DNA of 7,909 bases from Methanolinea sp. SDB (GCA_001412335.1 LKUF01000281.1:1-7909); one strand, 5' to 3'; shown: positions 1-6,025, numbered from the stretch's first letter. Notes: a model not told the origin generated them from the sequence alone. Program-made: numbers and translations.

Positions 1-165
1 GGCCTGATCGGCTACACCATCGTGGTCAGCCCTGCCTATAACCAGCCGGGATGGAGTTATCCACGCGGTGGAACGGTGCACGATCTCCTCCCCTTCAAGG
101 GATACTGGGTTGTGATGGAGAATCCCGACACGCTGTACGGGTTTTCCACGACACCGATAGCGTAA
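1..165 (+). CDS. C-terminal end of a secreted surface protein (5' end outside window)
   Basis: The frame is open from base 1 and ends at TAA 163-165, giving 54 residues. The residues include GLIGYT near the start, then a GWSYP motif, and LPFKGYWVVME near the end. Aromatic, glycine-rich endings of this type (a WSYP element, then a KGYWV element) are, from my knowledge of the group, common at the C-termini of PKD or beta-helix surface proteins of methanogens. The rest of the protein is outside the window, so its function cannot be read. A T9 run follows 14 bases after the stop, so this is probably the end of a transcription unit. It could be the kind of C-terminus that the open-ended gene at 6126 also has, but that gene's end is not visible here. 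The frame is secure; the family assignment is moderate. Confidence 0.8.
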   Translation, partial: GLIGYTIVVSPAYNQPGWSYPRGGTVHDLLPFKGYWVVMENPDTLYGFSTTPIA

Positions 166-179
166 ATTTACACCATTCC

Positions 180-188
180 TTTTTTTTT
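180..188 (+). terminator. T9 run, archaeal-type terminator
   Basis: Nine consecutive T residues begin 14 bases after the stop of the preceding gene, with no strong hairpin before them. Archaeal RNA polymerase commonly terminates at T runs without needing a stem. The sequence turns strongly AT-rich right after it. Confidence 0.6.
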
Positions 189-220
189 AAATAAAACAAG
201 TCAATAAAGTAAAATGAATT

Positions 221-246
221 TTTAAAAAAGTAATTATAATATAGTT
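221..246 (+). promoter_or_regulatory. Candidate archaeal promoter (TATA region) for the 375-3869 cluster
   Basis: The AT-rich stretch contains TTATAATATA at 235-244, preceded by an A-rich tract at 224-229 that could act as the BRE. Archaeal start sites usually lie about 25 bases downstream of the TATA box, here about 262-270. That would leave roughly 105-110 bases of leader before ATG 375, containing the small ORF at 290-378. Several overlapping TATA-like strings exist in 189-246, so the exact box is uncertain. Confidence 0.45.
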
Positions 247-289
247 TATCTACATTCCTATAGTTGATTGACTGTTTGACAAGAGATCA

Positions 290-378
290 ATGGTGAATAA
301 AAATGGGATACTGCAGAATATCCGGATTGGTCAATAAATCCACCGAATGCCATGGCGGCCCTGGTATTCAGCGGATGA
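290..378 (+). pseudogene. Tiny frameshifted ORF (about 29 codons) overlapping the next start
   Basis: ATG 290 opens a frame (M-V-N-K) that closes at TAA 335-337. The -1 frame joined at the A5 run (299-303) instead reads KWDTAEYPDWSINPPN and continues to AALVFSG, ending at TGA 376-378. That stop overlaps ATG 375 of the next gene as ATGA. One extra A in the run, or a -1 slip there, would join the two halves into one 29-residue peptide. The downstream half looks like real protein (aromatic, Pro/Asn-rich), whereas the other frame across the same bases does not. It could be a decayed C-terminal remnant, a short leader peptide expressed by frameshifting, or a sequencing error. I do not recognise a family. 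Confidence 0.35.
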
Positions 379-2180
379 CGCAATGGAATAAAATTGTGAG
401 TAAAAGATATTTTCTCTTGTTATTCTGCCTGTGTATTCTTATTTCACCTTCGTTTGCAGCTACGACCAGCGTCCATCTTGTGAGATATGCCATTGACGGG
501 GAAACAGTAATTGATGAAACCACTGTCACATACCAGTGGATGGCCGCGAATCTGCCTGTATTGGGTGACGGTTCGACCCATTATTATCACCAGGGCCCGG
601 TCTTTTTGGATGATCCGGATCCGGAAATAGAGGAGATGCTCCGGTGGAACCCTGAAGAAGATGTAAACGTCCTCGAAAAAGATATGGGTGCGATAAAAGG
701 AACGAATATAAAAGACCTCTGCGACCTTGTCGGAGGGTTGAATGCCGGTGAGGTAATTCTCGTCAAGGCGGAAGATGGCCTTTCCAGGTCATTTGCCTAT
801 GAAAATGTATATGGGTACTCCGCAACTGAAGGTCCGATGGTTCTCACCTGGTATGTTGACGGTCTCGGTCTCTATCCGCCCGAGTCTTACCCCGACACAG
901 GCTACTCTGACGGGATGCGGCTGGTCTGGCTCGCCGACGATTCCACAAACCCGTTTGGAGTGAATGCTTTCGGGAACTGGGACTGGCATGAAGCAGCGGA
1001 TCCTGTATACTACTATTATTACCAGTCCGGTGATGAATTGTATCCCACAACAACCGGCCTTTCTGTAAAGTATGTATCTGACATCCATCTTCTTACAGAT
1101 GACCCAATCCCCCCTCCTGAAGCAGACTTCTCTTCATCTATACCTGGAGATCTGATAACAAATGGCGATTTTGAGACAGGAGATTTTTCCGGGTGGACTA
1201 CAGAGAATGGTACAACCATATATACCTCGACCTATAAAGTGGGAAGTTATTCCGCCAGGTTAATGGCCCCGCCAGGTTCTCCCGCTTCAATCGAGCAGAG
1301 CGTAGACCTGACCGATGTCGATGTGATCAGCTACTGGTGTAAACGATATGCATACGGAGAGTTGCGGATCTACATCGATGATACGCAGGTGGCAGCATAT
1401 TCGGATGCACTTGACAGGCAGTATGAAACGCTCGAGGTATCAGGCTATTCCGGAATAAAAACAGTAAAATTCCAGTCATATGCGACAGGGACCATAACTA
1501 ATACTCTTTATCTTGATGAAATAACCGATTTTGGCCTTGGAACAACTGGCTACGCACCCCTGACAATTCAATTCGTGGATGAATCTCAATATATGGAAAA
1601 AGGAACAGGATGGGAATGGGATATCGATAACGACGGCACAACGGATTATACCACAAAAAATCCCCAGCATACGTACACCTCTCCAGGAACATATTCAGTT
1701 AAACTCACGGTCACAAATGCAGGTGGAAGCGACACAGTGGTGAAAACCGATTATATAACCGTACTTGCACCCGAAACAATAGATGTCGATGCGACAGGTG
1801 AGATCGCCGGTTGGGATCTTACACCCAATAGTGATAATGTGAATAATACGGCCGTTGATTTATCCATTACCACAACAGCCTCGTCCTGGGACGTGAAGGT
1901 GAGCGACACGTCAGAAAATCCGCATAAAGGGCATATGTCCCAATGGGTTGAGGGCACCAGCTGGGTAACCGGGGGGGAGTACCTTGCGACGGAGATGCAG
2001 GTAAAAGCACAGTCCGGGGATTCTTATGTCGGTGCGAATAGTAGTGCTGTCATACTTGATGAGTCAGACGGTGCAGGGACATATGACCTCTGGTTTAATC
2101 AAACCACGGTACCAGGCGATGTATCGTTAACCAGTGGTGTATATCGCGTGGAGATTACCTTCACCGGGTCAGTGAACTGA
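375..2180 (+). CDS. Secreted multidomain surface protein: methanogen N-domain, interrupted PKD, WxL-like C-domain
   Basis: Numbering from ATG 375 gives 601 residues. A signal peptide ends near SFA (about residue 28). Residues 29-241 form an N-domain shared with the gene at 6126; shared motifs include NVLEKDMGA, KDLCDLVGG, FAYENVY, ADDSTNPFGV and DWHEAA. I know it from methanogen surface proteins but not its function. A PKD opening (PEADFSSS, 248-255) is followed by a jelly-roll-like stretch (NGDFETGDFSGW, about 260-384), then the PKD remainder (APLTIQF, WEWDIDNDG, to about 465). Residues 467-601 form a beta-sandwich with SWDVKV, GHMSQW and terminal YRVEITFTG, resembling the protein at 3984. 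No membrane anchor is seen. Start choice: ATG 303 has GGTGA at good spacing but adds 24 residues unlike a signal peptide, while 375 overlaps an upstream stop; GTG 396 is a third option. It is the first gene of a tight cluster. Confidence 0.85.
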   Translation: MTQWNKIVSKRYFLLLFCLCILISPSFAATTSVHLVRYAIDGETVIDETTVTYQWMAANLPVLGDGSTHYYHQGPVFLDDPDPEIEEMLRWNPEEDVNVLEKDMGAIKGTNIKDLCDLVGGLNAGEVILVKAEDGLSRSFAYENVYGYSATEGPMVLTWYVDGLGLYPPESYPDTGYSDGMRLVWLADDSTNPFGVNAFGNWDWHEAADPVYYYYYQSGDELYPTTTGLSVKYVSDIHLLTDDPIPPPEADFSSSIPGDLITNGDFETGDFSGWTTENGTTIYTSTYKVGSYSARLMAPPGSPASIEQSVDLTDVDVISYWCKRYAYGELRIYIDDTQVAAYSDALDRQYETLEVSGYSGIKTVKFQSYATGTITNTLYLDEITDFGLGTTGYAPLTIQFVDESQYMEKGTGWEWDIDNDGTTDYTTKNPQHTYTSPGTYSVKLTVTNAGGSDTVVKTDYITVLAPETIDVDATGEIAGWDLTPNSDNVNNTAVDLSITTTASSWDVKVSDTSENPHKGHMSQWVEGTSWVTGGEYLATEMQVKAQSGDSYVGANSSAVILDESDGAGTYDLWFNQTTVPGDVSLTSGVYRVEITFTGSVN

Positions 2181-2190
2181 GGACTGGAGC

Positions 2191-2829
2191 ATGTATCGAA
2201 GATACCTCTCTCTCATCGTTATCTTTCTTTTGATAGCGATGATTACCGTAGCACAAGCAGCGAATACACTCACGGTTACAGGAGAGGTTGTCAATCCTGT
2301 ACCACCTACTGCGGATTTCTCCGCCAGTCCGGTATCCGGCCCTCCACCCCTCACCGTTTATTTCCAGGATACATCCACAGGTTCACCAGCCCAGTGGGAA
2401 TGGGATTTTGAAAATGACGGAATCGTCGATAGTGGAGAGCAGAACCCCACTCATATGTACCCGATTGCAGGGACCTACTCCGTGAGCCTGAAAGTGACCA
2501 ACAGTTACGGAACAGACACCCTTACCAGGGAGGGTTATATCGAGGTATCCGAGTATTCCGTCAGCGAACGCATTGACGCCCTCCATGTGTATGTCGAGGC
2601 ACTTGATATCTCTGACTGGGGAAAGAAGCATCTTCTCTCTCCCCTTGATAAGGCGGAAAAGATGTGGGACAAGGGCAACGAACGGGCAACGATCGCACAA
2701 ATGGACAGGTTTATCACAAAAGTATACCTTTTTGCATTCCTGTTTATGATCAGTCCCGAAGATGCTGCATATATGATTAACGAGGCGCAGGAGATCATCG
2801 ATCTTATCGGGGATAAAGGAAAGAAATGA
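2191..2829 (+). CDS. Secreted PKD protein with FIMAH-like helical C-terminal domain
   Basis: The protein has 212 residues. The signal peptide is about 1-23, cleaving after AQA. A short strand, NTLTVTGEVV (25-34), then leads into one PKD domain (about 37-120) with PPTADFSASP, WEWDFENDG and GTYSVSLKVTN. Residues 123-206 are helical, with a GNERATIAQMDRFITKV core and ISPEDAAYMINEAQEII at the end. This matches the pattern of the FIMAH domain of bacterial secreted proteins (A/G-rich turn, conserved F, IS-x-x-x-A-x-x-L/I near the end). There is no anchor. The gene starts 10 bases after the previous stop, with GAGG at 2179-2182 as the likely ribosome site, and its TGA overlaps the next ATG. Co-transcription and translational coupling are therefore likely. 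The PKD call is strong and the FIMAH call moderate; its partner is unknown. Confidence 0.88.
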   Translation: MYRRYLSLIVIFLLIAMITVAQAANTLTVTGEVVNPVPPTADFSASPVSGPPPLTVYFQDTSTGSPAQWEWDFENDGIVDSGEQNPTHMYPIAGTYSVSLKVTNSYGTDTLTREGYIEVSEYSVSERIDALHVYVEALDISDWGKKHLLSPLDKAEKMWDKGNERATIAQMDRFITKVYLFAFLFMISPEDAAYMINEAQEIIDLIGDKGKK

Positions 2830-3869
2830 AAGCAATATACATGAGAGGAGGTTCACGGAGGAGGGACTACAGGCTATTCATTCCATTCCTGCTACTACCA
2901 CTTCTTCTTCTTCTCTGTGTTCATCCAGCGGTTGCGGATTCTTCCACAACCGTCTCTGGGTACTACCCGGGGACAATTCCGGCTCCCGTTGCCGACTTCA
3001 TTGCAGAGCCCCTTACCGGACCTGTGCCGTTGCAGGTGTCATTTACCGATCTCTCTCAAAACTCGCCGGCAGAATGGGCCTGGGACTTTGAGAACGACGG
3101 GACCATCGACAGCACGGACCAGAATCCGGTTACAGTATTCGATACACCGGGAACTTACAGTGTCAGGCTGACAGTACGGAACCCTTCAGGATCAGATTCC
3201 TGCCTGAGGCTGGATTATATCACGGTGTATCCCCTGGAGACGGGACGGATTAGTATCCAGTCACACCCTCCGCAGGCCAGGGTACTTCTCGACGGCGTGG
3301 AGAAGGGGTACACGCCGCTTACTCTCCAGAACGTGGCCGTGGGGGAGCATCAGGTTCTCCTTGAAAAGCCCGGATATGCGCAATGGGAAGGTACCATATT
3401 TGTGCAGGCGAAAAAAACAGCGCATATTTTCGCCCGACTGGAATCGAATACAGGGACCATCATGATCTGGTCATATCCCTCGAAGGCGCAGGTTATCTTG
3501 GACGGAATAGAGGTGGGGTATACCCCACTCATTATACGTGAAGTAGGGACCGGGGAGCACCATCTCGTCCTGGAGAAGAGCGGGTATATAGCCTGGGAAG
3601 AGACAATCACGGTTGAGGCGGGAAGAACATTCTACTTCTTCCCGCGACTTGGGACAATGACAGGGACGATTGTGATCTGGTCATTCCCTTCACATGCGAT
3701 TGTCCGCCTGGACAGCGATAATAGGGGATACACTCCTCTCACCATACGGGAAGTCCCCGCAGGGGAACACCTGGTGGTCCTGGAAATGACCGGGTATAAG
3801 AACTGGGAAAAAACGGTCAGCCTGGGTCCGGGTGAGACGGAATTTGTCCTGGGATTTCTGAAACGATAA
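2826..3869 (+). CDS. Secreted PKD protein with three tandem PEGA domains
   Basis: The protein has 347 residues. The long n-region (GGSRRRDYR) and Leu-rich core give a signal peptide ending near AVA (residue 37). An internal Met at residue 6 is an alternative start. A short strand (STTVSGYYPG) precedes one PKD domain at about 53-135 (APVADFIAEP, WAWDFENDGTIDS, GTYSVRLTV). Three PEGA domains follow at 140-206, 210-276 and 280-346, with an exact 70-residue period. The first two carry LDG and all carry GYTPL, GEH and W-E; in the third, LDG is replaced by LDSDNRG. PEGA domains are small extracellular beta-folds found in archaeal and bacterial surface proteins, often thought to bind wall or matrix components. 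ATG 2826 overlaps the previous TGA (ATGA), so the gene is coupled. No C-terminal anchor is visible, so attachment would be through partners. Confidence 0.92.
   Translation: MKAIYMRGGSRRRDYRLFIPFLLLPLLLLLCVHPAVADSSTTVSGYYPGTIPAPVADFIAEPLTGPVPLQVSFTDLSQNSPAEWAWDFENDGTIDSTDQNPVTVFDTPGTYSVRLTVRNPSGSDSCLRLDYITVYPLETGRISIQSHPPQARVLLDGVEKGYTPLTLQNVAVGEHQVLLEKPGYAQWEGTIFVQAKKTAHIFARLESNTGTIMIWSYPSKAQVILDGIEVGYTPLIIREVGTGEHHLVLEKSGYIAWEETITVEAGRTFYFFPRLGTMTGTIVIWSFPSHAIVRLDSDNRGYTPLTIREVPAGEHLVVLEMTGYKNWEKTVSLGPGETEFVLGFLKR
3243..3869 (+). repeat. Three tandem 210-bp PEGA-coding units
   Basis: Units begin at 3243, 3453 and 3663, each 70 codons (the last ends with the gene). Shared landmarks are GYTPL at unit residues 22-26, GEH at 34-36 and the GY..WE pair at 44-49. 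The DNA units have diverged, so the duplication is not recent. Units 2 and 3 look closer to each other (IWSYPS/IWSFPS, IREV) than to unit 1. Confidence 0.85.
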
Positions 3870-3877
3870 TCTCTCGC

Positions 3878-3883
3878 TTTTTT
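3878..3883 (+). terminator. T6 run after the three-gene cluster
   Basis: Six T residues lie eight bases after the TAA of the PEGA gene, with an AT-rich gap and a fresh promoter downstream. This fits an archaeal T-run terminator, although six T's is short, so partial read-through is possible. Confidence 0.45.
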
Positions 3884-3925
3884 AGCTCGTGTTAATTAAT
3901 TTATGTTATTATTCAGAAATGTTTC

Positions 3926-3940
3926 AAAAGGTATATTAAT
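3926..3940 (+). promoter_or_regulatory. Archaeal promoter (BRE and TATA box) for the 3984 gene
   Basis: TATATTAA at 3932-3939 is a good archaeal TATA box, with purine-rich AAAAGG at 3926-3931 immediately upstream as BRE. The expected start near 3958-3963 gives a short leader of about 20-25 bases that contains the ribosome site. Confidence 0.65.
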
Positions 3941-3963
3941 TTGTTAAGGTAATTGGACAGCTG

Positions 3964-3978
3964 TAACCTCGGAGGTTA
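3964..3978 (+). promoter_or_regulatory. Strong Shine-Dalgarno inside a perfect 7-bp palindrome
   Basis: GGAGGT at 3971-3976, seven bases before ATG 3984, is a near-ideal archaeal ribosome site. It sits in the dyad TAACCTC-G-GAGGTTA (3964-3978). As DNA this could be an operator just downstream of the start site. As RNA only the outer four or five pairs could fold around a small loop, which would mask the site weakly. Confidence 0.6.
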
Positions 3979-3983
3979 ATTAA

Positions 3984-4457
3984 ATGAAAAAAGTTATCTT
4001 TACAGGACTTGTAGCCCTGTTTCTTCTCCTGGCGCTCCCGGGAGCGGTATCAGCGGCGGAATCGGACACCATTACGGTAACAGGATCAATCGGCGGAACT
4101 ATCGATGTGAGTGTAACTGCTGATGTGGGCTTTGGAGCAATGACTCCTGGTAACACGTATACTGATGAAACAACCGTTCTTACGGTTACCTCAACATTTG
4201 CAGGCTGGACGGTGGATGCAGCTGATCAAAATACAGGCGCCGGTACAGGTTACATGCTCTCCAGCGGAACACCGCTATCGAATCCGTTCGAGATCAACGT
4301 GGATGCAGGTGCATACCAGGGGCTTCCCTTTTCACCAATCTTTTCCGGCAGTGCCGGTACAGACACTGCTGACATTGGAGTCCAGCAGCAGGTTGTAGTT
4401 GGTGATCAGGCTGGTTCATATACCATTACCATTGTCTTCACTGGTGCATCTGTTTAA
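3984..4457 (+). CDS. Small secreted WxL-like beta-sandwich protein
   Basis: The protein has 157 residues. The signal peptide is 1-24 (KK n-region, Leu-rich core, VSA cleavage). The mature protein is one all-beta domain: TITVTGSIGG (29-38), VGFGAMTPGNTYTDE (48-62), a strand ending in AGWTVDAAD (73-81), and terminal SYTITIVFTGASV. This order (VTG strand, FG-x-x-x-PG, GW-x-V, then Y-x-(I/V)-T-(I/V)-x-FTG at the end) recalls the WxL domain of Gram-positive bacteria, with V for L in W-x-L and F in place of the second-motif W. It also matches the C-terminal domain of the protein at 375-2180. No anchor or cysteine is present. It has its own TATA box and a strong ribosome site, so high expression is plausible. 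The likely role is a non-covalently held surface or filament subunit; that role is inferred. Confidence 0.88.
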   Translation: MKKVIFTGLVALFLLLALPGAVSAAESDTITVTGSIGGTIDVSVTADVGFGAMTPGNTYTDETTVLTVTSTFAGWTVDAADQNTGAGTGYMLSSGTPLSNPFEINVDAGAYQGLPFSPIFSGSAGTDTADIGVQQQVVVGDQAGSYTITIVFTGASV

Positions 4458-4492
4458 TTATCGACTCTCCCCCTGGACCCATGAGTCAGCCC

Positions 4493-4541
4493 GTGGTGTG
4501 AGTCCATGCCGCGATTCACATCACAACCCTTTTTCCCTTTT
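4493..4541 (+). terminator. 12-bp stem-loop with trailing T runs between the WxL-like gene and its partner
   Basis: Arm 4493-4504 pairs with arm 4513-4524 over 12 positions (ten Watson-Crick pairs and two G-U in RNA), with an 8-base loop. T5 at 4530-4534 and T4 at 4538-4541 follow. This looks like a partial terminator or 3'-end stabiliser. No TATA box is obvious in 4458-4576, so the downstream gene probably depends on read-through, which would make it less abundant than the upstream one. Confidence 0.6.
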
Positions 4542-4576
4542 CATGCACACATCTGCTTACTTGTGGAGGATAATAA

Positions 4577-5917
4577 ATGAATAATCATTATCAAAAAATC
4601 CTTGTTATTATTGCCCTGCTGCTTGCCATTGCGCTCATTTCGTCTCCAGCCTCAGCCCTTAAGGTAGAGGGGGCAAAGATCATGATCGACGTAAAGCCGG
4701 GGACCAATTACATCTTCCCCATGGCGGTCTCAATCAAGGAGACTGACAGCCCGTCCGATTACGCTATAGACATCCTCGGCTTCGGGCAGACGGTGGAAGG
4801 GGGGTCCTACCAGGGACTTCCGGCGGGCGAAGATGCCAGCCCCTATTCGGCCAGGAGTTACATATCAGTGCCGGAAAGCCGCATCCACCTTGAGCCGGGC
4901 GAGCGGAAGGCATTCGATGCCACCATCAGGATACCGGAAAATATCGGTGAAGGAGGGAGATATGCCATCATCCTGATCCATCCCGCCACCACCGGCAGTG
5001 AACAGGCCTCCTTTGCCACCGCCGTTGCAGTACCTGTCATGCTCACCGTCCAGGGAACAAAAACGATCGAAACCGGGACAATTACGGATGTAAGTGCGGG
5101 GCAGGTCGTTGCCGGAAAACCCATCATGATAGCGACGACGCTTTCTAACACCGGAAATCACCATTACTACGGAGCGGTAAATACCCTGACCGTCAAGGAT
5201 GCAGGCGGTAATACCGTGGCCACCGCAACATCCGAGCCGTTTTCGCGTGCGGTCATCCCCACAATGTCTGTGCGGTTCGAGACACCGATCACTACCGGCC
5301 TTTCCACGGGGACATATACCGTCACATCCCGCATGACCCTCGAGGATGGCACGCTCCTCGATGAGAAGAGCACAACATTCACGGTAACAGAGGAATATAT
5401 TCCCCCGTTCGAAGATGTGAGCATCCAGCTCACACCCGATAAACAGGCAACTCTCGCCACCTCAGACGGGAGCATCTCCATCATATTCCCGCAGGGGGCG
5501 GTTTTCGGGGATGCGCAGGTGACGCTTACGCCCTACACGGCAACACTTCCCAGCCTCCCCTCCGGTGTTTCGGCCGGGAACACTGCATTTTCCGTGGAAG
5601 GGCTCACCGGCCTTCTTTCGAAACCTGCGACTGTCACAGTCCGGTATTCCGACCAGGACCTCAGTGCCGCGGGAGGGGATGCATCCAAGCTCACGATCGC
5701 CCGCTGGGACAGGTCGGAGAACAAGTGGACACTGCTTCAGACCAGCGTGGATACTGCAAACAGGAAGCTATCTGCAACTTCCGATAGGTTTGGAATTATG
5801 GCAGTGGTTGCTTCAGGAAATCCGCCCCCCACCCAGGGAGGAATTGCTGAATTGACACTCGTAATGGGTGTGGGAATAGCCGTTCTCCTGGTGGGCGGAA
5901 AGAAATATCTTCTATAA
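4577..5917 (+). CDS. Membrane-anchored surface protein resembling WxL-interacting (DUF916-type) proteins
   Basis: The protein has 446 residues, with signal peptide 1-27 (ASA). Residues 28-160 are Ig-like, with VKPGTNYIFPMAVSI, then HLEPGERKAFDATIRIPE and GGRYAIILIH. The order of strand, PG-turn, LxPGE-x-K-x-F and IP-x-x-x-x-GG-x-Y matches the pattern of DUF916 domains of WxL-interacting proteins. A second beta-domain (163-272; NTGNHHYYG, FTVTEEY) sits where bacterial partners carry DUF3324. Residues 278-412 resemble a ZU5-type module (SISIIFPQGAVFGDAQVTL ... SDRFGIMAVVA). A proline linker leads to a transmembrane helix (about 423-440) and a short GKKYLL tail. GGAGG at 4565-4569, seven bases before ATG, sets the start. 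It probably holds the WxL-like protein(s) at the membrane. Family naming is by eye; secretion and anchoring are clear. Confidence 0.85.
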   Translation: MNNHYQKILVIIALLLAIALISSPASALKVEGAKIMIDVKPGTNYIFPMAVSIKETDSPSDYAIDILGFGQTVEGGSYQGLPAGEDASPYSARSYISVPESRIHLEPGERKAFDATIRIPENIGEGGRYAIILIHPATTGSEQASFATAVAVPVMLTVQGTKTIETGTITDVSAGQVVAGKPIMIATTLSNTGNHHYYGAVNTLTVKDAGGNTVATATSEPFSRAVIPTMSVRFETPITTGLSTGTYTVTSRMTLEDGTLLDEKSTTFTVTEEYIPPFEDVSIQLTPDKQATLATSDGSISIIFPQGAVFGDAQVTLTPYTATLPSLPSGVSAGNTAFSVEGLTGLLSKPATVTVRYSDQDLSAAGGDASKLTIARWDRSENKWTLLQTSVDTANRKLSATSDRFGIMAVVASGNPPPTQGGIAELTLVMGVGIAVLLVGGKKYLL

Positions 5918-5922
5918 TTTTT
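5918..5922 (+). terminator. T5 run at the stop of the anchored protein
   Basis: Five T's directly follow the TAA. The inverted repeat TACGCC/GGCGTA (5949-5954 with 5967-5972, 12-base loop) lies 26 bases further on. Either could contribute to termination. The evidence is weak. Confidence 0.3.
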
Positions 5923-5948
5923 ATTCAACGCTTCAAATAACAATTCAA

Positions 5949-6025
5949 TACGCCTCTCCCTGTTTTGGCGTACATGAAATGCGATCCGCAGTTATCCGAT
6001 AATGTTAATTATAAAAAATTAACAT
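5949..6025 (+). promoter_or_regulatory. Promoter with TATA box inside a 9-bp inverted repeat and further dyads upstream
   Basis: ATGTTAATT (6002-6010) and AATTAACAT (6017-6025) are perfect inverted repeats around a 6-base spacer. A TATA box, TTATAAAA, lies at 6009-6016. Upstream dyads are TACGCC/GGCGTA (5949-5972), TGCG/CGCA (5980-5990) and TTATC-C-GATAA (5992-6002), the last abutting the large one. A dimeric regulator bound over the box would block TBP. The predicted start is near 6035-6042. Confidence 0.55.

Noticed and set aside
166..302. Small RNA gene in the AT-rich gap
   Set aside because: No stable stem or conserved RNA motif is visible; the content fits terminator plus promoter.
2383..2856. 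157-codon minus-strand frame opposite the FIMAH-like gene
   Set aside because: It overlaps a well-supported secreted protein, has no ribosome site or domain, and reads as a composition artefact.
2841..2940. Twin-arginine export signal in the PEGA protein (SRRRDYR before the hydrophobic core)
   Set aside because: The residues after the arginines do not fit the usual R-R-x-F-L-K pattern and the core is very Leu-rich, which fits a Sec signal better.
3243..3869. CRISPR or short-repeat array
   Set aside because: The periodicity is 210 bp, in frame and protein-coding (PEGA domains); units are diverged and there are no spacers.
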